Shown: positions 50,332 to 60,333 of the stretch, one piece after another
Numbering within the stretch: position 1 is the stretch's first letter
Layout: each line of letters begins with the position of its first letter
Origin: UBA11403 sp963784615
GTDB taxonomy: Bacteria; Pseudomonadota; Gammaproteobacteria; Legionellales; Legionellaceae
DNA: 64,000 bases
Reading direction: 5' to 3'
NCBI GenBank assembly: GCA_963784615.1
Contig: CAWASG010000001.1
Span: 1,860,001 to 1,924,000, forward strand
The notes under the pieces: generated by a model
What the model was told of the DNA's origin: nothing
What the model saw: the letters and a program-made list of their open reading frames with translations, nothing else
The model's database searches: none
Position numbers and translations under genes: made by a program

Positions 50332-52700
50332 GATGAGCTCCGCTTGAGTTTGGCCAATGCATCCGCCATTGATGTATTAAACACAACCGCTTTTTTCTTC
50401 TCCGGCTCTTTTTTAATGAGCTCTGGTTTCTTGTGTTCGCTTCTAACGGGCTTTTTCACATGCCGAACAGTTTGTTGCGGTTTTTGCGGTTGAGATGGCT
50501 TGGCTACAGCTGGCTTTTCCTCTTCAAGTTTCATGCTTAAGCCAATACGACGACGCTCTTTATCCACTTCGACGACGCGAACACGAACGACATCACCGGC
50601 TTTGACCACTGCACGTGGGTCATTGATAAAGCGATTGGTCATGGCTGAAATGTGTACCAAGCCGTCTTGATGAACGCCGATGTCAACAAAAGCACCGAAA
50701 TTGGTGACATTGCTAACCACGCCTTCAAGAATCATCCCTTCATGTAGATGGGTGATGTCTTCGACGCCTTCTTTGAACTGGGCTGTTTTAAATTCAGGTC
50801 GTGGATCGCGCCCCGGCTTTTCGAGCTCTTTTAACACGTCTTGTATAGTGGGTAGGCCATAATGCTCATCGACGTATTCAGCCGCATTCACCGATTGCAA
50901 CAAGCCCCGATTGCCAATGGCTTCTTGTATCGCAATTTTTTTATCGGCAAGCATTTTTTCAACCAGTGGGTAAGCTTCCGGGTGGACACATGAGGCATCT
51001 AGCGGGTTATCACCGTCCGTAATTCTTAAAAAACCAGCGGCCAGTAAAAAGGTTTTTTCACCCATGCGTGGAATTTTTTTGAGTTGCTGACGATTGTCGA
51101 AGCGCCCATGTTCATCGCGATACTGCACCAGTTGTTTCGCCAGTTGCTCGTTGAGGCCAGAAACACGCGTTAACAGCGGAACCGATGCCATGTTGACATC
51201 AACGCCCACCGCATTCACGCAATCCTCAACAACGCCGTCCAGGCAGCGCGCAAGGCGAGCCTGATTCACATCATGTTGATATTGACCGACACCAATTGAT
51301 TTGGGATCAATTTTAACCAATTCTGCCAGAGGATCTTGCAAGCGTCTGGCAATAGATACAGCGCCCCTGAGAGTTACATCCAGGGAAGGAAACTCAGCCG
51401 CAGCGAGCTCTGAAGCAGAATAGACCGACGCCCCAGCTTCGCTGACCATGACCTTGGTTAAATGCAGATCAGGGTACATTTTGATGAGTTCTGCGACCAG
51501 GCGCTCAGTTTCCCGTGAGCCCGTGCCATTGCCGATGCTGATGAGTTCGACGTTGTATTTCGCCGCTAATTTAGCGAGATCCGCAATCGCTGGGTGCCAT
51601 TGATTGTGGGGCGCTAGCGGAAATATAGCCGTGGAATCGAGTAATTTACCGGTGTTGTCAATCACGACGACTTTGACCCCTGTGCGTATTCCCGGATCAA
51701 GTCCTATGGTGATTTTTGCGCCCGCTGGTGATGCGAGTAATAAATCATGTAGGTTGGTAGCAAAGACACGAATGGCTTCTTCATCCGCTAATTCGCGCAG
51801 ACGGGTTAATAATTCCAGTTCTAGTTTGGTCGAAACTTTTACTTTCCAGGCCAGCCGAACGGTATCAAGCAACCAAGCATCGGCAGGCCGTTGATGGTCT
51901 TCGATTTTAAAGTACGTTGCAATGCGTTTTTCGCCATAATCAGGCGCGTCAGGCAGGGTCAATGATAATTGCAATGCATTTTCACGACGGCCACGGAAAA
52001 GCGCAAGCGCGCGGTGAGATGGAATTTTCCGAATGGGTTCGGCGTATTTTAAGTAATCAGTAAATTTATTACTGGTATCTTTTTTAGATTTAGTTTTGGC
52101 TGCAGCTTGCGCACCTGTAGAGTGTAATACACTGTTTTTCCACAAATAATCGCGCATTTCTTCGAGTAAATCTGCATGCTCAGCGAAGTGTTCCATGAGA
52201 ATTTGACGCGCACCTTCAAGCGCTGCATCGACAGTATCGATCCCGGCTTCAGCATTGATAAACTCCTCAGCCTTTGTTTGTGGATCAATCGATGGGTTTT
52301 GCCATAATGCCATGGCCAGTGGCTCTAAACCGGCTTCTTTGGCGATCATCGCTTTGGTACGGCGTTTTGGCCGATAGGGAAGATATAAGTCTTCCAAGCG
52401 TGTTTTGGTTTCAGCAACGAGAATCGCTTGCTCAAGCTCAGGGGTTAATTTTTCTTGTTCACGAATCGATTGGAGCACGACTTCTCGACGGTCATCAAGT
52501 TCCCGCAGATAATGCAGCCGTTCTGCAAGCATACGTAACTGAGTGTCATCCAGCCCTTCGGTGGCCTCTTTTCGATATCGTGAAATAAAAGGAACCGTTG
52601 CCCCGTCATCTAAGAGTTGAATGGCCGTTTCGACCTGCGAGAGTTTAACGCGTAGTTCTTCTGCAATTTTTTGTGCGGTTGTCGTTAGCATTTGTGTCAT
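50328..52700 (-). CDS. tex: Tex, S1-domain RNA-binding transcription factor-like protein
   Basis: The 790-residue product has the Tex layout: N-terminal helical region with LLDDGATVPFISRYRKEATEGLDD, YqgF/RNase H-like domain (ITIGLDPGIRTGVKVVVID), helix-hairpin-helix motifs (KIPRMGEKTFLLAAGFLRI), and an S1 domain (LEGVVSNVTNFGAFVDIGVHQDGLVHIS). A basic, low-complexity tail (EKPAVAKPSQPQKPQQ... ) ends in KLKRSSS. Tex proteins affect transcription and stress tolerance. The gene is 28 bases downstream of glmS. Confidence 0.95.
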   Translation of the reverse strand: MTQMLTTTAQKIAEELRVKLSQVETAIQLLDDGATVPFISRYRKEATEGLDDTQLRMLAERLHYLRELDDRREVVLQSIREQEKLTPELEQAILVAETKTRLEDLYLPYRPKRRTKAMIAKEAGLEPLAMALWQNPSIDPQTKAEEFINAEAGIDTVDAALEGARQILMEHFAEHADLLEEMRDYLWKNSVLHSTGAQAAAKTKSKKDTSNKFTDYLKYAEPIRKIPSHRALALFRGRRENALQLSLTLPDAPDYGEKRIATYFKIEDHQRPADAWLLDTVRLAWKVKVSTKLELELLTRLRELADEEAIRVFATNLHDLLLASPAGAKITIGLDPGIRTGVKVVVIDNTGKLLDSTAIFPLAPHNQWHPAIADLAKLAAKYNVELISIGNGTGSRETERLVAELIKMYPDLHLTKVMVSEAGASVYSASELAAAEFPSLDVTLRGAVSIARRLQDPLAELVKIDPKSIGVGQYQHDVNQARLARCLDGVVEDCVNAVGVDVNMASVPLLTRVSGLNEQLAKQLVQYRDEHGRFDNRQQLKKIPRMGEKTFLLAAGFLRITDGDNPLDASCVHPEAYPLVEKMLADKKIAIQEAIGNRGLLQSVNAAEYVDEHYGLPTIQDVLKELEKPGRDPRPEFKTAQFKEGVEDITHLHEGMILEGVVSNVTNFGAFVDIGVHQDGLVHISAMTNRFINDPRAVVKAGDVVRVRVVEVDKERRRIGLSMKLEEEKPAVAKPSQPQKPQQTVRHVKKPVRSEHKKPELIKKEPEKKKAVVFNTSMADALAKLKRSSS

Positions 52701-52728
52701 TTACATTCTCTCATTAACAAACTAGATA

Positions 52729-54549
52729 TTATTCAACGGTTACTGACTTTGCCAGATTACGTGGTTGATCCACATCCGTTCCTTTTGCAACTGCGACGTG
52801 GTAGGCCAGCAATTGCAGCGGTATAGTGAAAATTATCGGTGCTATCCATTGTCCGCAGGTCGGAACTGGGATTAAAATCGCACCGTTTGAAGGCCATAGT
52901 TGTGAGTCATCGACAAACACAAATAACTGCCCCCCACGGGCACTGACTTCATGTAAATTAGATTTCAATTTATCCAGCAATTCATCGTTTGGAGCAATGG
53001 CAATCACAGGCATGTCTTTGTCGACCAGTGCAAGCGGGCCGTGCTTTAACTCTCCCGCAGGGTAGGCTTCTGCATGAATATATGAAATTTCTTTTAACTT
53101 TAATGCGCCTTCCAGTGCAACGGGGTATTGAACACCGCGACCGAGGAATAACGCATGTGCTTTGTTGACGAATTGTGCTGCTAATGCCTCAATGCTGTCA
53201 TTCATTTTGAGCACACGTTCACAATGCTCCGGAAGTTGTTTTAATTGAGCAAGGACTTCTGACGCACGTGAATCTTTACACAGTGCCGTGGCGAGCATTA
53301 AAAAAGCGGCCAGCTGAGTGGTGAATGCCTTGGTTGATGCAACGCCAATCTCGATGCCAGCGCAGGTTAGAAAAACAAGCTGAGATTCGCGAACAAGACT
53401 GCTTGATGCGACGTTACAAATGGCGAGTGTGCCCGCATAGTGTAATGTATTCGCCTTGGATAATGCGGCCAATGTGTCGGCGGTTTCACCTGATTGTGAT
53501 ACGGTGATAAACAGGGTGTCTTCAGGCACAACAACATCTCGATAACGATATTCGCTCGCAATCTCAACCTGCGTTGGCAAGCCCGCCAGTGATTCTATCC
53601 ACGTTTTGGCAATCAAGCCAGCGTGATAACTGGTACCGCAAGCAACAATATGAATGTTCTTGATTTTTGAGAAAATACAGGCAGCCTGTTGACCAAAGCT
53701 TGCTTTCAATACGTCGAGACTAACAATGCGGGCATCCAAAGTGTCCGTCAGGGCTTGGCTCTGCTCAAAAATTTCTTTAAGCATAAAGTGACGATAAGTC
53801 CCTTTCGTGATCGCCATACCATCATCATTGAGCGGTTTCATGGCACGTTCAACGAGCTGTCGATTGGCATTGAATATTTGTACTTCGTCTGGTGTTAGTA
53901 TTGCGCTGTCGCCTTCTTCTAAATAAATAATATTTTGCGCGAACGATCGGAGTGCTAATGCATCTGAGGCAATAAAATTCTCGTCAATGCCAAGACCAAT
54001 AACAAGTGGACTGCCTTTTCGAATGACCACCAGTTCCTGCGGATTTTTCTGATGAATGACCCCCAGGGAAAAGGCGCCATGCATTTTAGCCGAGGTCATC
54101 TGTACCGCTTCTAAGAGGGACTTGTCTTGCAACTGTTCATAATGATAATGAATCAAGTGTGCTGCAACTTCCGTATCGGTTTCGGATAGAAATTGATATC
54201 CCGCTTCTTCCAAAAAACGTCGGAGTGGTTCGTGGTTTTCAATGATGCCATTATGAACAACAGCCACTTCTCCGTGGGACACATGAGGGTGTGCATTTTT
54301 TTCGCAAGGCTTGCCGTGCGTTGCCCAGCGGGTATGTGCAATGCCGGTGTGACCGGTAATGGTTGTTTCCAACATCGCGTCGGCAAGCATTTGTACTTTA
54401 CCCAACATTCGTAGGCGCTTTAAACGACCATCGTCGGTGATAACGGCAATACCTGCAGAGTCATAGCCTCGATATTCGAGCCGCCTTAACCCTTCTAATA
54501 ATACTTTAGTAATGTCGCGATGCGAGGCTGCCCCCATGATTCCGCACAT
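52729..54549 (-). CDS. glmS: Glucosamine-6-phosphate synthase
   Basis: GlmS makes glucosamine 6-phosphate from fructose 6-phosphate and glutamine, the entry to peptidoglycan and lipopolysaccharide sugars. The 606-residue product has the N-terminal catalytic cysteine (MCGIMGAASH), RLEYRGYDSAGIA, two SIS domains (TSYHAGLIAKTWIE; SQSGETADTL; LFLGRGVQYPVALEGALKLKEISYIHAEAYPAGELKHGPLALV), and the typical end QPRNLAKSVTVE. It lies 16 bases downstream of smpB. No ribozyme leader is visible. Confidence 0.97.
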   Translation of the reverse strand: MCGIMGAASHRDITKVLLEGLRRLEYRGYDSAGIAVITDDGRLKRLRMLGKVQMLADAMLETTITGHTGIAHTRWATHGKPCEKNAHPHVSHGEVAVVHNGIIENHEPLRRFLEEAGYQFLSETDTEVAAHLIHYHYEQLQDKSLLEAVQMTSAKMHGAFSLGVIHQKNPQELVVIRKGSPLVIGLGIDENFIASDALALRSFAQNIIYLEEGDSAILTPDEVQIFNANRQLVERAMKPLNDDGMAITKGTYRHFMLKEIFEQSQALTDTLDARIVSLDVLKASFGQQAACIFSKIKNIHIVACGTSYHAGLIAKTWIESLAGLPTQVEIASEYRYRDVVVPEDTLFITVSQSGETADTLAALSKANTLHYAGTLAICNVASSSLVRESQLVFLTCAGIEIGVASTKAFTTQLAAFLMLATALCKDSRASEVLAQLKQLPEHCERVLKMNDSIEALAAQFVNKAHALFLGRGVQYPVALEGALKLKEISYIHAEAYPAGELKHGPLALVDKDMPVIAIAPNDELLDKLKSNLHEVSARGGQLFVFVDDSQLWPSNGAILIPVPTCGQWIAPIIFTIPLQLLAYHVAVAKGTDVDQPRNLAKSVTVE

Positions 54550-54565
54550 ACAAACTCCCTATAAC

Positions 54566-55036
54566 TTAATTCGATTGTTTCATAATTCGAGAACGGCTCC
54601 GTTGCCAATCCCGGTCTTTAATTGTATCGCGTTTATCATGTGTTTTTTTACCTTTGGCCAATGCAAGTGACATTTTAATCTTATTGCCTTTCCAGTAAAG
54701 AGACAAAGGGATCAGTGTATATCCCTGGCGTTCAATGTTGCCAATCAGTACGTCAAGTTCACGCCGATTAAGTAATAATTTGCGCGTACGCCTGGGGTCG
54801 GCATGGGTGTGCGTTGAGGTGGTGGAGAGCGGCTGAATTTGGCCACCTAATAAATACGCTTCGGCGCGTTTGATAATGACATGCGCATCGGTCAAATTAA
54901 CTCTGCCGGCACGAAGGCTTTTGACTTCCCAGCCTTCCAAGAGTAAACCCGCTTCAATGGTTTTTTCAATAAAATAATCAAAGCCTGCTTTTTTATTGAC
55001 CACAATAATGTTGTTTTGTTTTGCTGAATTTGTCAT
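54566..55036 (-). CDS. smpB: SmpB, tmRNA-binding protein
   Basis: SmpB delivers tmRNA to stalled ribosomes. The 156-residue product has NKKAGFDYFIEKTIEAGLLLEGWEVKSLRAGRVNLTDA, IERQGYTLIPLSLYWKGNKIKM, LALAKGKKTHDKRDTIKDRDWQR, all canonical. I chose ATG at 55036 (AGG seven bases upstream); the longer open frame begins in a leader hairpin. It probably heads the smpB-glmS-tex-yciA-unknown transcript. Confidence 0.96.
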   Translation of the reverse strand: MTNSAKQNNIIVVNKKAGFDYFIEKTIEAGLLLEGWEVKSLRAGRVNLTDAHVIIKRAEAYLLGGQIQPLSTTSTHTHADPRRTRKLLLNRRELDVLIGNIERQGYTLIPLSLYWKGNKIKMSLALAKGKKTHDKRDTIKDRDWQRSRSRIMKQSN

Positions 55037-55057
55037 GTGTTGCCTGTTAAACATTCT

Positions 55058-55092
55058 ATAGAACAGCATGGAATAAAATTATGCTGTTCTAT
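55058..55092 (-). promoter_or_regulatory. Hairpin in the smpB leader
   Basis: ATAGAACAGCAT at 55058-55069 and its exact complement at 55081-55092 form a 12-base-pair stem with an 11-base loop, 22 bases before the smpB start. No T-run follows in the transcription direction. It may affect stability or initiation. Confidence 0.5.
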
Positions 55093-55428
55093 GCAAGCAG
55101 CGTTGTAGAGGGAGACTATCGTCTCCAATACTTGGCTATTGCTCTAAAAACTTAAGAGAATACCATATATTTATTATATTGGACATTGTTGAAAAAGCTG
55201 AGCGATGCCGTAAATTACGCTGGTACCATGCTGGATTAAATACTAGGGGTCGTTGACATTTGATCGCTCGATGCCGACTTACCGCGGTTTATCCGCGGTA
55301 TCCAGGAGATGCTCATGTCAGGAACATATTTCGTCGTATAAGTTGCGCCATCTTGGATTAAACGCTTCGATTAAATTAAGTTTCCACTTTCCGCACTAAT
55401 TTTGAAGCACGCTTCACGTCTTGCCGCC
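55093..55428. other. Gene-poor stretch, no assigned feature
   Basis: This AT-rich stretch between the smpB leader and the patatin fragment has only short frames. A small inverted repeat, ACCGCGGTTTATCCGCGGT, lies near 55280. It may hold decayed sequence, but I cannot identify a source. Confidence 0.35.
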
Positions 55429-55629
55429 TCAACATATGTACAGTATATCGAGAGGATACAAACTTGATTCACCCAGTAACGAAGTAAAATTCGTATTTTG
55501 CGCGAAGTCAGTCATTTCTGCAGGATCAGCACCTATGGCAAGCAACGCCCCAGTAATGGAACCCGCGGATACGCCCAGGATGTCTTCATTTTTTAATAAA
55601 ACACCCCCTATCTTTTGATAAGTTAACAA
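55429..55629 (-). pseudogene. Patatin phospholipase fragment
   Basis: A 66-residue frame contains ILGVSAGSITGALLAIGADP followed by NTNFTSLLGE. These align with GSSAGAITSALMAAGIEP and NMTNLLGE around the nucleophile of the full patatin at 45395-47404. The GGG(A)KG loop upstream and the aspartate dyad downstream are missing, so this is a remnant of a second, diverged patatin gene. It sits just upstream of the second DUF4143 ATPase. Confidence 0.75.
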
Positions 55630-55703
55630 TAAAAAGAGACGTCACTTTTATTGACTTTTAATTAAAACACCCCTATTATTTTAGTGAGTAAACAGGAGGG
55701 GTA

Positions 55704-57062
55704 ATGGAGCGGCGTGCACTATCGTATTTGCAAAAATGGTTAATATCTTTTGATCGAAAGCCATTGGTGCTTCGTGGCGCAAGACAAGTGGGTAAGACGT
55801 GGCTCGTGCGTCATTTTGTAAAAAAAAGTAACAAAATGCTCATCGAGCTTAACTTTGAAAAACAACCGCAGCTCGCCGATTTATTTAAATCCAACGATCC
55901 TAAAAAAATATTATTTAATTTAAGCGCTGAGTTTCAGCAGGAATTTACAACAGAAAATAGCCTACTGTTTTTAGATGAAATTCAAGCGGTGCCCATTCTA
56001 TTTGCTCGACTACGCTGGTTTGCAGAAGAGTTACCAGAGCTTCCGGTGATTGCTGCGGGCTCTCTATTGGAATTTTTATTAAGCGAACACACGTTCAGTA
56101 TGCCGGTCGGCCGTATCAGCTACATGCATTTGGAGCCACTTTCGTTTGAAGAATTTTTATTGGCAAATCATAAAAAGATGTTGTGTGATTATTTAAGCGC
56201 ATACGATTTTGAAACAGATATACCCACTTCCATTCATGAACAATTTATTTCTTATTTTAAATTATATTTATTGGTAGGTGGATTACCTGCTGCTGTTGCA
56301 AACTGGATTAAAGAAAATTCACTCGCGGAAGTGAACAGAATACAGTATGAATTATTGGGTACCTATCGCGATGATTTTGCAAAATATCGTGGACGCATTG
56401 CGATTGAAAGATTGCATGAAACGATGACCGCAGTGCCTGAAATGTTGGGTCAAAAATTTGTGATGCGTCGCGTGAATCCAGATGTGCAAACGCAGACGGT
56501 AAAGCATGCCTTATCTTTATTAGAAAAGGCACGCGTGTGTCATCGCGTATCAAGCGCTGCTGGTAATGGTGTACCATTAGCTGCGGAAATAAATCCAAAA
56601 TATTTTAAAGAGATTTTTTTAGATGTGGGTTTGTGTAGCGCTGCATTGCGATTAAATTTTCAAGATATCAATATTGATGAAATGACTTTGATTAATCATG
56701 GCGGTATTGCAGAACAAGTGGTTGGACAATTATTGCGAACGATCGATCCGTTTTATATGGAGCCTGCTTTGTATTATTGGTTGCGTGAGGAAAAAAGCTC
56801 TAACGCTGAGATTGATTATCTCATTCAGCACGGTAACAAAGTCATTCCAATCGAAGTAAAATCAGGCAGCACAGGCGGATTAAAATCGCTCCATTTATTT
56901 ATGGAATTAAAAAAATCATTGCTCGCCGTGCGCATCAATTCGGATTTTCCCAGCAAGACCGATATCAATGTTAAAAATCATGTTGGTGTAACGGTTCAAT
57001 ATCAATTGCTCTCGATACCGTTTTATTTAATGGAGCAGATAAGTCGGCTATTGCAGCTATGA
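55704..57062 (+). CDS. DUF4143 AAA-type ATPase, second paralog
   Basis: The 452-residue product has Walker A VLRGARQVGKTWLVRHF, Walker B SLLFLDEIQAV, the AAGSLLEFLLSEH sensor region, and a C-terminal DUF4143 nuclease-like core (EIDYLIQHGNKVIPIEVKSGSTG with D, E and K). AGGAGG precedes ATG. It is a different subgroup from the gene at 44108 (longer, GSLLE rather than GSARL). Function is unknown; the PD-(D/E)xK-like core suggests nucleic acid binding. Confidence 0.9.
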   Translation: MERRALSYLQKWLISFDRKPLVLRGARQVGKTWLVRHFVKKSNKMLIELNFEKQPQLADLFKSNDPKKILFNLSAEFQQEFTTENSLLFLDEIQAVPILFARLRWFAEELPELPVIAAGSLLEFLLSEHTFSMPVGRISYMHLEPLSFEEFLLANHKKMLCDYLSAYDFETDIPTSIHEQFISYFKLYLLVGGLPAAVANWIKENSLAEVNRIQYELLGTYRDDFAKYRGRIAIERLHETMTAVPEMLGQKFVMRRVNPDVQTQTVKHALSLLEKARVCHRVSSAAGNGVPLAAEINPKYFKEIFLDVGLCSAALRLNFQDINIDEMTLINHGGIAEQVVGQLLRTIDPFYMEPALYYWLREEKSSNAEIDYLIQHGNKVIPIEVKSGSTGGLKSLHLFMELKKSLLAVRINSDFPSKTDINVKNHVGVTVQYQLLSIPFYLMEQISRLLQL

Positions 57063-57069
57063 TGGTGTC

Positions 57070-58413
57070 CTACACGATAAGATAAGTCTTAATTTTAGCT
57101 CGATGGTAAGCTATCCAATGGAGCGCGAACATTCTGAGTGTAGATGTCAGGGTTGTGGCAATAGCAATACCTGTAATGTCGTAAAAATAAGTTAATATTG
57201 CGCCTAAAACAACGGTTGCCAATAGTGAACGGCCCGTAGAAAATAATAAAGCCATCTCTTGGCCCGAGTAGGGAAGAATGTTTACAGCGGGCTGTGCAAA
57301 GGCATTCGCAACAACACCAACCACTAAAATTTTGAGTGCCGCATCTGCCTGGACATAACCCGCTCCAAAATGATGAAGTAGAGACTTTGAATAAATTAAA
57401 ATAATAAGGGCCAAGACTATCGTAATGCCGAATGCAATCTGATTAGATGCTTTGAGGGTTTGCTCCAGGGATTTTGTTCCCTCATCTGTTGTTATTAATC
57501 GTGTAACATGTGCTTTGACGGGTATATATATATTCACCGGTATTACCAGTAAAGCCCCTGCAATCGTGAGGGTAGCGGCGTAGAGACCGGCAGATTCCGG
57601 ATAGGGCGAAATCAATTTTAAAATGACAATATCCAGACTAAATAAGAAGGCAGTAAATAGCCCATTGATTGCCAGGCGTATTGATACTGAATACCAAGCC
57701 GGCTCAATTTTAGCCGACTCCTTGGTCGATATCGCGCGTAAAATATGGCCAAACAGGTAGGGCGATTTTCGCATAATAAAATAAATATCGATCAGAACCA
57801 ATAAAAGCAACCCTAAGGCAAGAACAATCAAAAGCGAGAGTGAGTGAATATCTTCTACTTTATAGAAGGCAACGAGTACCAAGAAAAATATCATCGATAA
57901 AAAATTATTTGAGTTTGCAACGATGGCATAATTAACCGGATAATTTGCGCATAACAGATAAGCGTTTAGGAGACTTAGAATCGAGGCTAGCGGCGCCAAC
58001 CACAACATATAGATGGATAAATGATAGGTGCGGATGTCTTTAACATGCCAAATATGTAGCATATGCATGGTTGTATAAGCAACAATGGCGATTACAACAC
58101 AAATGACAAAGCTGATACGAATGATGCGGATGTTCCATTTAATATAATGGCCTAATGTTTGTTCTCGACGGTTGTGTAAATAATCAGATAGAAAGCGCTT
58201 GGATGAGCTATTCGTGCCCAAAAGAGACAGCGCTGTCAGGATTGTAAGCACGCGGAGAGCCAGATTGAAATCCCCAAACAACGATGGGGTTAAATAATGG
58301 GTTAAAATCAGATTAAAAATATATTGCGAGGCATACCCGAAGACGGCTAATAATAACAAGTAAATGATCGTTTCATTTTTTCTAAATAGCGATATTAAAT
58401 GTTGTTTTTTCAT
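57070..58413 (-). CDS. Oligosaccharide flippase-like membrane protein
   Basis: The 447-residue product has about twelve to fourteen membrane helices and the layout of the MOP (Wzx/PST) exporter superfamily, for example NETIIYLLLLAVFGYASQYIF with FGDFNLALRVLTI, and SAGLYAATLTIAGALLVIP. It probably flips a lipid-linked glycan, but no glycosyltransferase genes are adjacent. It is divergent from typA and ends seven bases from the convergent ATPase gene. Confidence 0.82.
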   Translation of the reverse strand: MKKQHLISLFRKNETIIYLLLLAVFGYASQYIFNLILTHYLTPSLFGDFNLALRVLTILTALSLLGTNSSSKRFLSDYLHNRREQTLGHYIKWNIRIIRISFVICVVIAIVAYTTMHMLHIWHVKDIRTYHLSIYMLWLAPLASILSLLNAYLLCANYPVNYAIVANSNNFLSMIFFLVLVAFYKVEDIHSLSLLIVLALGLLLLVLIDIYFIMRKSPYLFGHILRAISTKESAKIEPAWYSVSIRLAINGLFTAFLFSLDIVILKLISPYPESAGLYAATLTIAGALLVIPVNIYIPVKAHVTRLITTDEGTKSLEQTLKASNQIAFGITIVLALIILIYSKSLLHHFGAGYVQADAALKILVVGVVANAFAQPAVNILPYSGQEMALLFSTGRSLLATVVLGAILTYFYDITGIAIATTLTSTLRMFALHWIAYHRAKIKTYLIV

Positions 58414-58500
58414 TTAATGAACTCTCTTTAAGCAATATTTAAGTTTTTGATGTATAATATGCACAGTCTCCATTTATGAACGATAACACAAAGGCCCCCA

Positions 58501-60327
58501 ATGATAGAACAAATACGAAATATCGCCATTATTGCCCACGTTGACCATGGAAAAACAACCCTGGTTGACAAATTATTACAACAAACTGGAACGTTGAACG
58601 AGCGCGCGCCGGTCGTTGTGCGCATGATGGATTCGAATGCCCTTGAAAAAGAGCGTGGCATTACCATTTTAGCCAAAAATACTTGCGTTCACTGGCACGG
58701 ATTTCAAATTAATATCGTCGATACACCAGGACACGCGGACTTTGGTGGTGAAGTTGAACGTATTTTATCGATGGTTGATAGTGTTTTATTATTAGTTGAT
58801 GCCGTCGACGGCCCTATGCCACAAACACGTTTTGTGACCCAAAAAGCATTTGCACGTGGATTAAAGCCGATTGTGGTCATTAATAAAATTGACCGTCCAG
58901 GCGCAAGACCGCATTGGGTGATGGATCAAGTATTTGATTTGTTTGATAACCTGGGTGCTACAGACGAACAGCTCGATTTCCCGGTTGTTTATGCGTCCGC
59001 ATTGAATGGCTATGCTAAATTGAATTTAGAAGATGAGGCGACTGATATGAACGCCTTATTACAAACGATAGTGGAAAAGGTCTCTGCCCCTGATGTGGAT
59101 CCTGAAGGTCCTTTCCAAATGCAAGTCAGCTCACTGGATTATTCATCTTATGTCGGTACCATTGGTATTGGGCGTGTATCGCGCGGCCAAGTTTCGACTA
59201 AATCGCAGGTCAAAATTATTGATAAAGAGGGCGCCGTTCGCAGTGGACGAATATTGCAAATATTAGGCTTCAAAGGGCTTGATCGCGTTGAGCAAGACAG
59301 CGCACGCGCTGGCGATATTATTGCCGTAACCGGTGTTGAAAACTTAAATATTTCAGACACCATCTGCGATCCTAACACCGTTGAGGCACTGCCACCGTTA
59401 ACTGTGGATGAACCCACCATCAGCATGACGTTTCAAGTCAATGACTCACCGTTTGCGGGTCAAGAAGGTAAATTTGTTACCACACGTAAAATTCGCGAAC
59501 GTCTACAAACTGAATTACTCCATAATGTTGCCTTGCGTGTAGATGACACAGAAGATCCAGATAAATTCAAAGTCTCTGGTCGTGGCGAACTTCATTTGTC
59601 GATTTTGATTGAAACGATGCGTCGAGAAGGCTATGAAATGGCTATCTGCAAGCCAGAAGTTATCTTTACTAAAGAAGGTGACAATACGCTTGAGCCTTAT
59701 GAGCGAGTGACCATTGATATTGAAGAAGGCCATCAAGGCTCTATTATGGAGAAAATGGGTGAGCGTCGTGGTGAGTTGCAAGCGATGTTGCCAGACGGTA
59801 AAGGGCGTGTTCGTTTAGATTATGTCATCCCAACCCGTGGTTTGATTGGCTTCCACACTGAATTTTTATCCAGTACTTCTGGAACGGGCTTGATGTATCA
59901 CGTATTTGATCATTACGGTCCAGCATTTAAAGGCCAATTGGGTAAACGCAACAGTGGGGTATTGATTTCTAATTGTTCGGGTACTGCGCGCGGATTTGCC
60001 TTGTTTAATATCCAGGAACGTGGCCGTTTATTCATTGACCCACAGCTCCCTGTTTATGAAGGCTTGATCGTTGGTATTCATTCTCGTGATAATGATTTGG
60101 TGGTGAATGTCACGAAAGAAAAGCAATTGACCAACGTTCGTGCATCGGGCACCGATGAAAACATCGTGCTGGTTCCACCGATTAAATTCTCACTTGAACA
60201 AGCCCTGGAATTCATTGATGATGATGAATTGGTTGAAGTGACGCCATTGTCGATTCGTATACGGAAAAAAGAATTGCAAGAAAATTTACGGAAACGCACA
60301 GCGCGGAGCATGAATAGCGAGGGTTAA
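58501..60327 (+). CDS. typA: TypA/BipA ribosome-associated GTPase
   Basis: BipA is a translational GTPase that aids ribosome assembly under stress. The 608-residue product has IIAHVDHGKTTLVDKLL, RGITILAKNT, VDTPGHADFGGEVER, VINKIDRPGARP, and the family-specific C-terminal region (GRGELHLSILIETMRREGYE, LISNCSGTARGFALFNIQERGRLF). It is followed by nadK and recN with six-base gaps, so the three genes are likely co-transcribed. Confidence 0.97.
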   Translation: MIEQIRNIAIIAHVDHGKTTLVDKLLQQTGTLNERAPVVVRMMDSNALEKERGITILAKNTCVHWHGFQINIVDTPGHADFGGEVERILSMVDSVLLLVDAVDGPMPQTRFVTQKAFARGLKPIVVINKIDRPGARPHWVMDQVFDLFDNLGATDEQLDFPVVYASALNGYAKLNLEDEATDMNALLQTIVEKVSAPDVDPEGPFQMQVSSLDYSSYVGTIGIGRVSRGQVSTKSQVKIIDKEGAVRSGRILQILGFKGLDRVEQDSARAGDIIAVTGVENLNISDTICDPNTVEALPPLTVDEPTISMTFQVNDSPFAGQEGKFVTTRKIRERLQTELLHNVALRVDDTEDPDKFKVSGRGELHLSILIETMRREGYEMAICKPEVIFTKEGDNTLEPYERVTIDIEEGHQGSIMEKMGERRGELQAMLPDGKGRVRLDYVIPTRGLIGFHTEFLSSTSGTGLMYHVFDHYGPAFKGQLGKRNSGVLISNCSGTARGFALFNIQERGRLFIDPQLPVYEGLIVGIHSRDNDLVVNVTKEKQLTNVRASGTDENIVLVPPIKFSLEQALEFIDDDELVEVTPLSIRIRKKELQENLRKRTARSMNSEG

Positions 60328-60333
60328 GGATAC

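Noticed and set aside
52701..55069. glmS ribozyme in the leader
   Set aside because: The smpB-glmS gap is only 16 bases; there is no room for the ribozyme, which is typical of Gram-positive bacteria.
55421..55618. Plus-strand 65-residue frame
   Set aside because: It is opposite the patatin fragment, which has clear homology on the minus strand.
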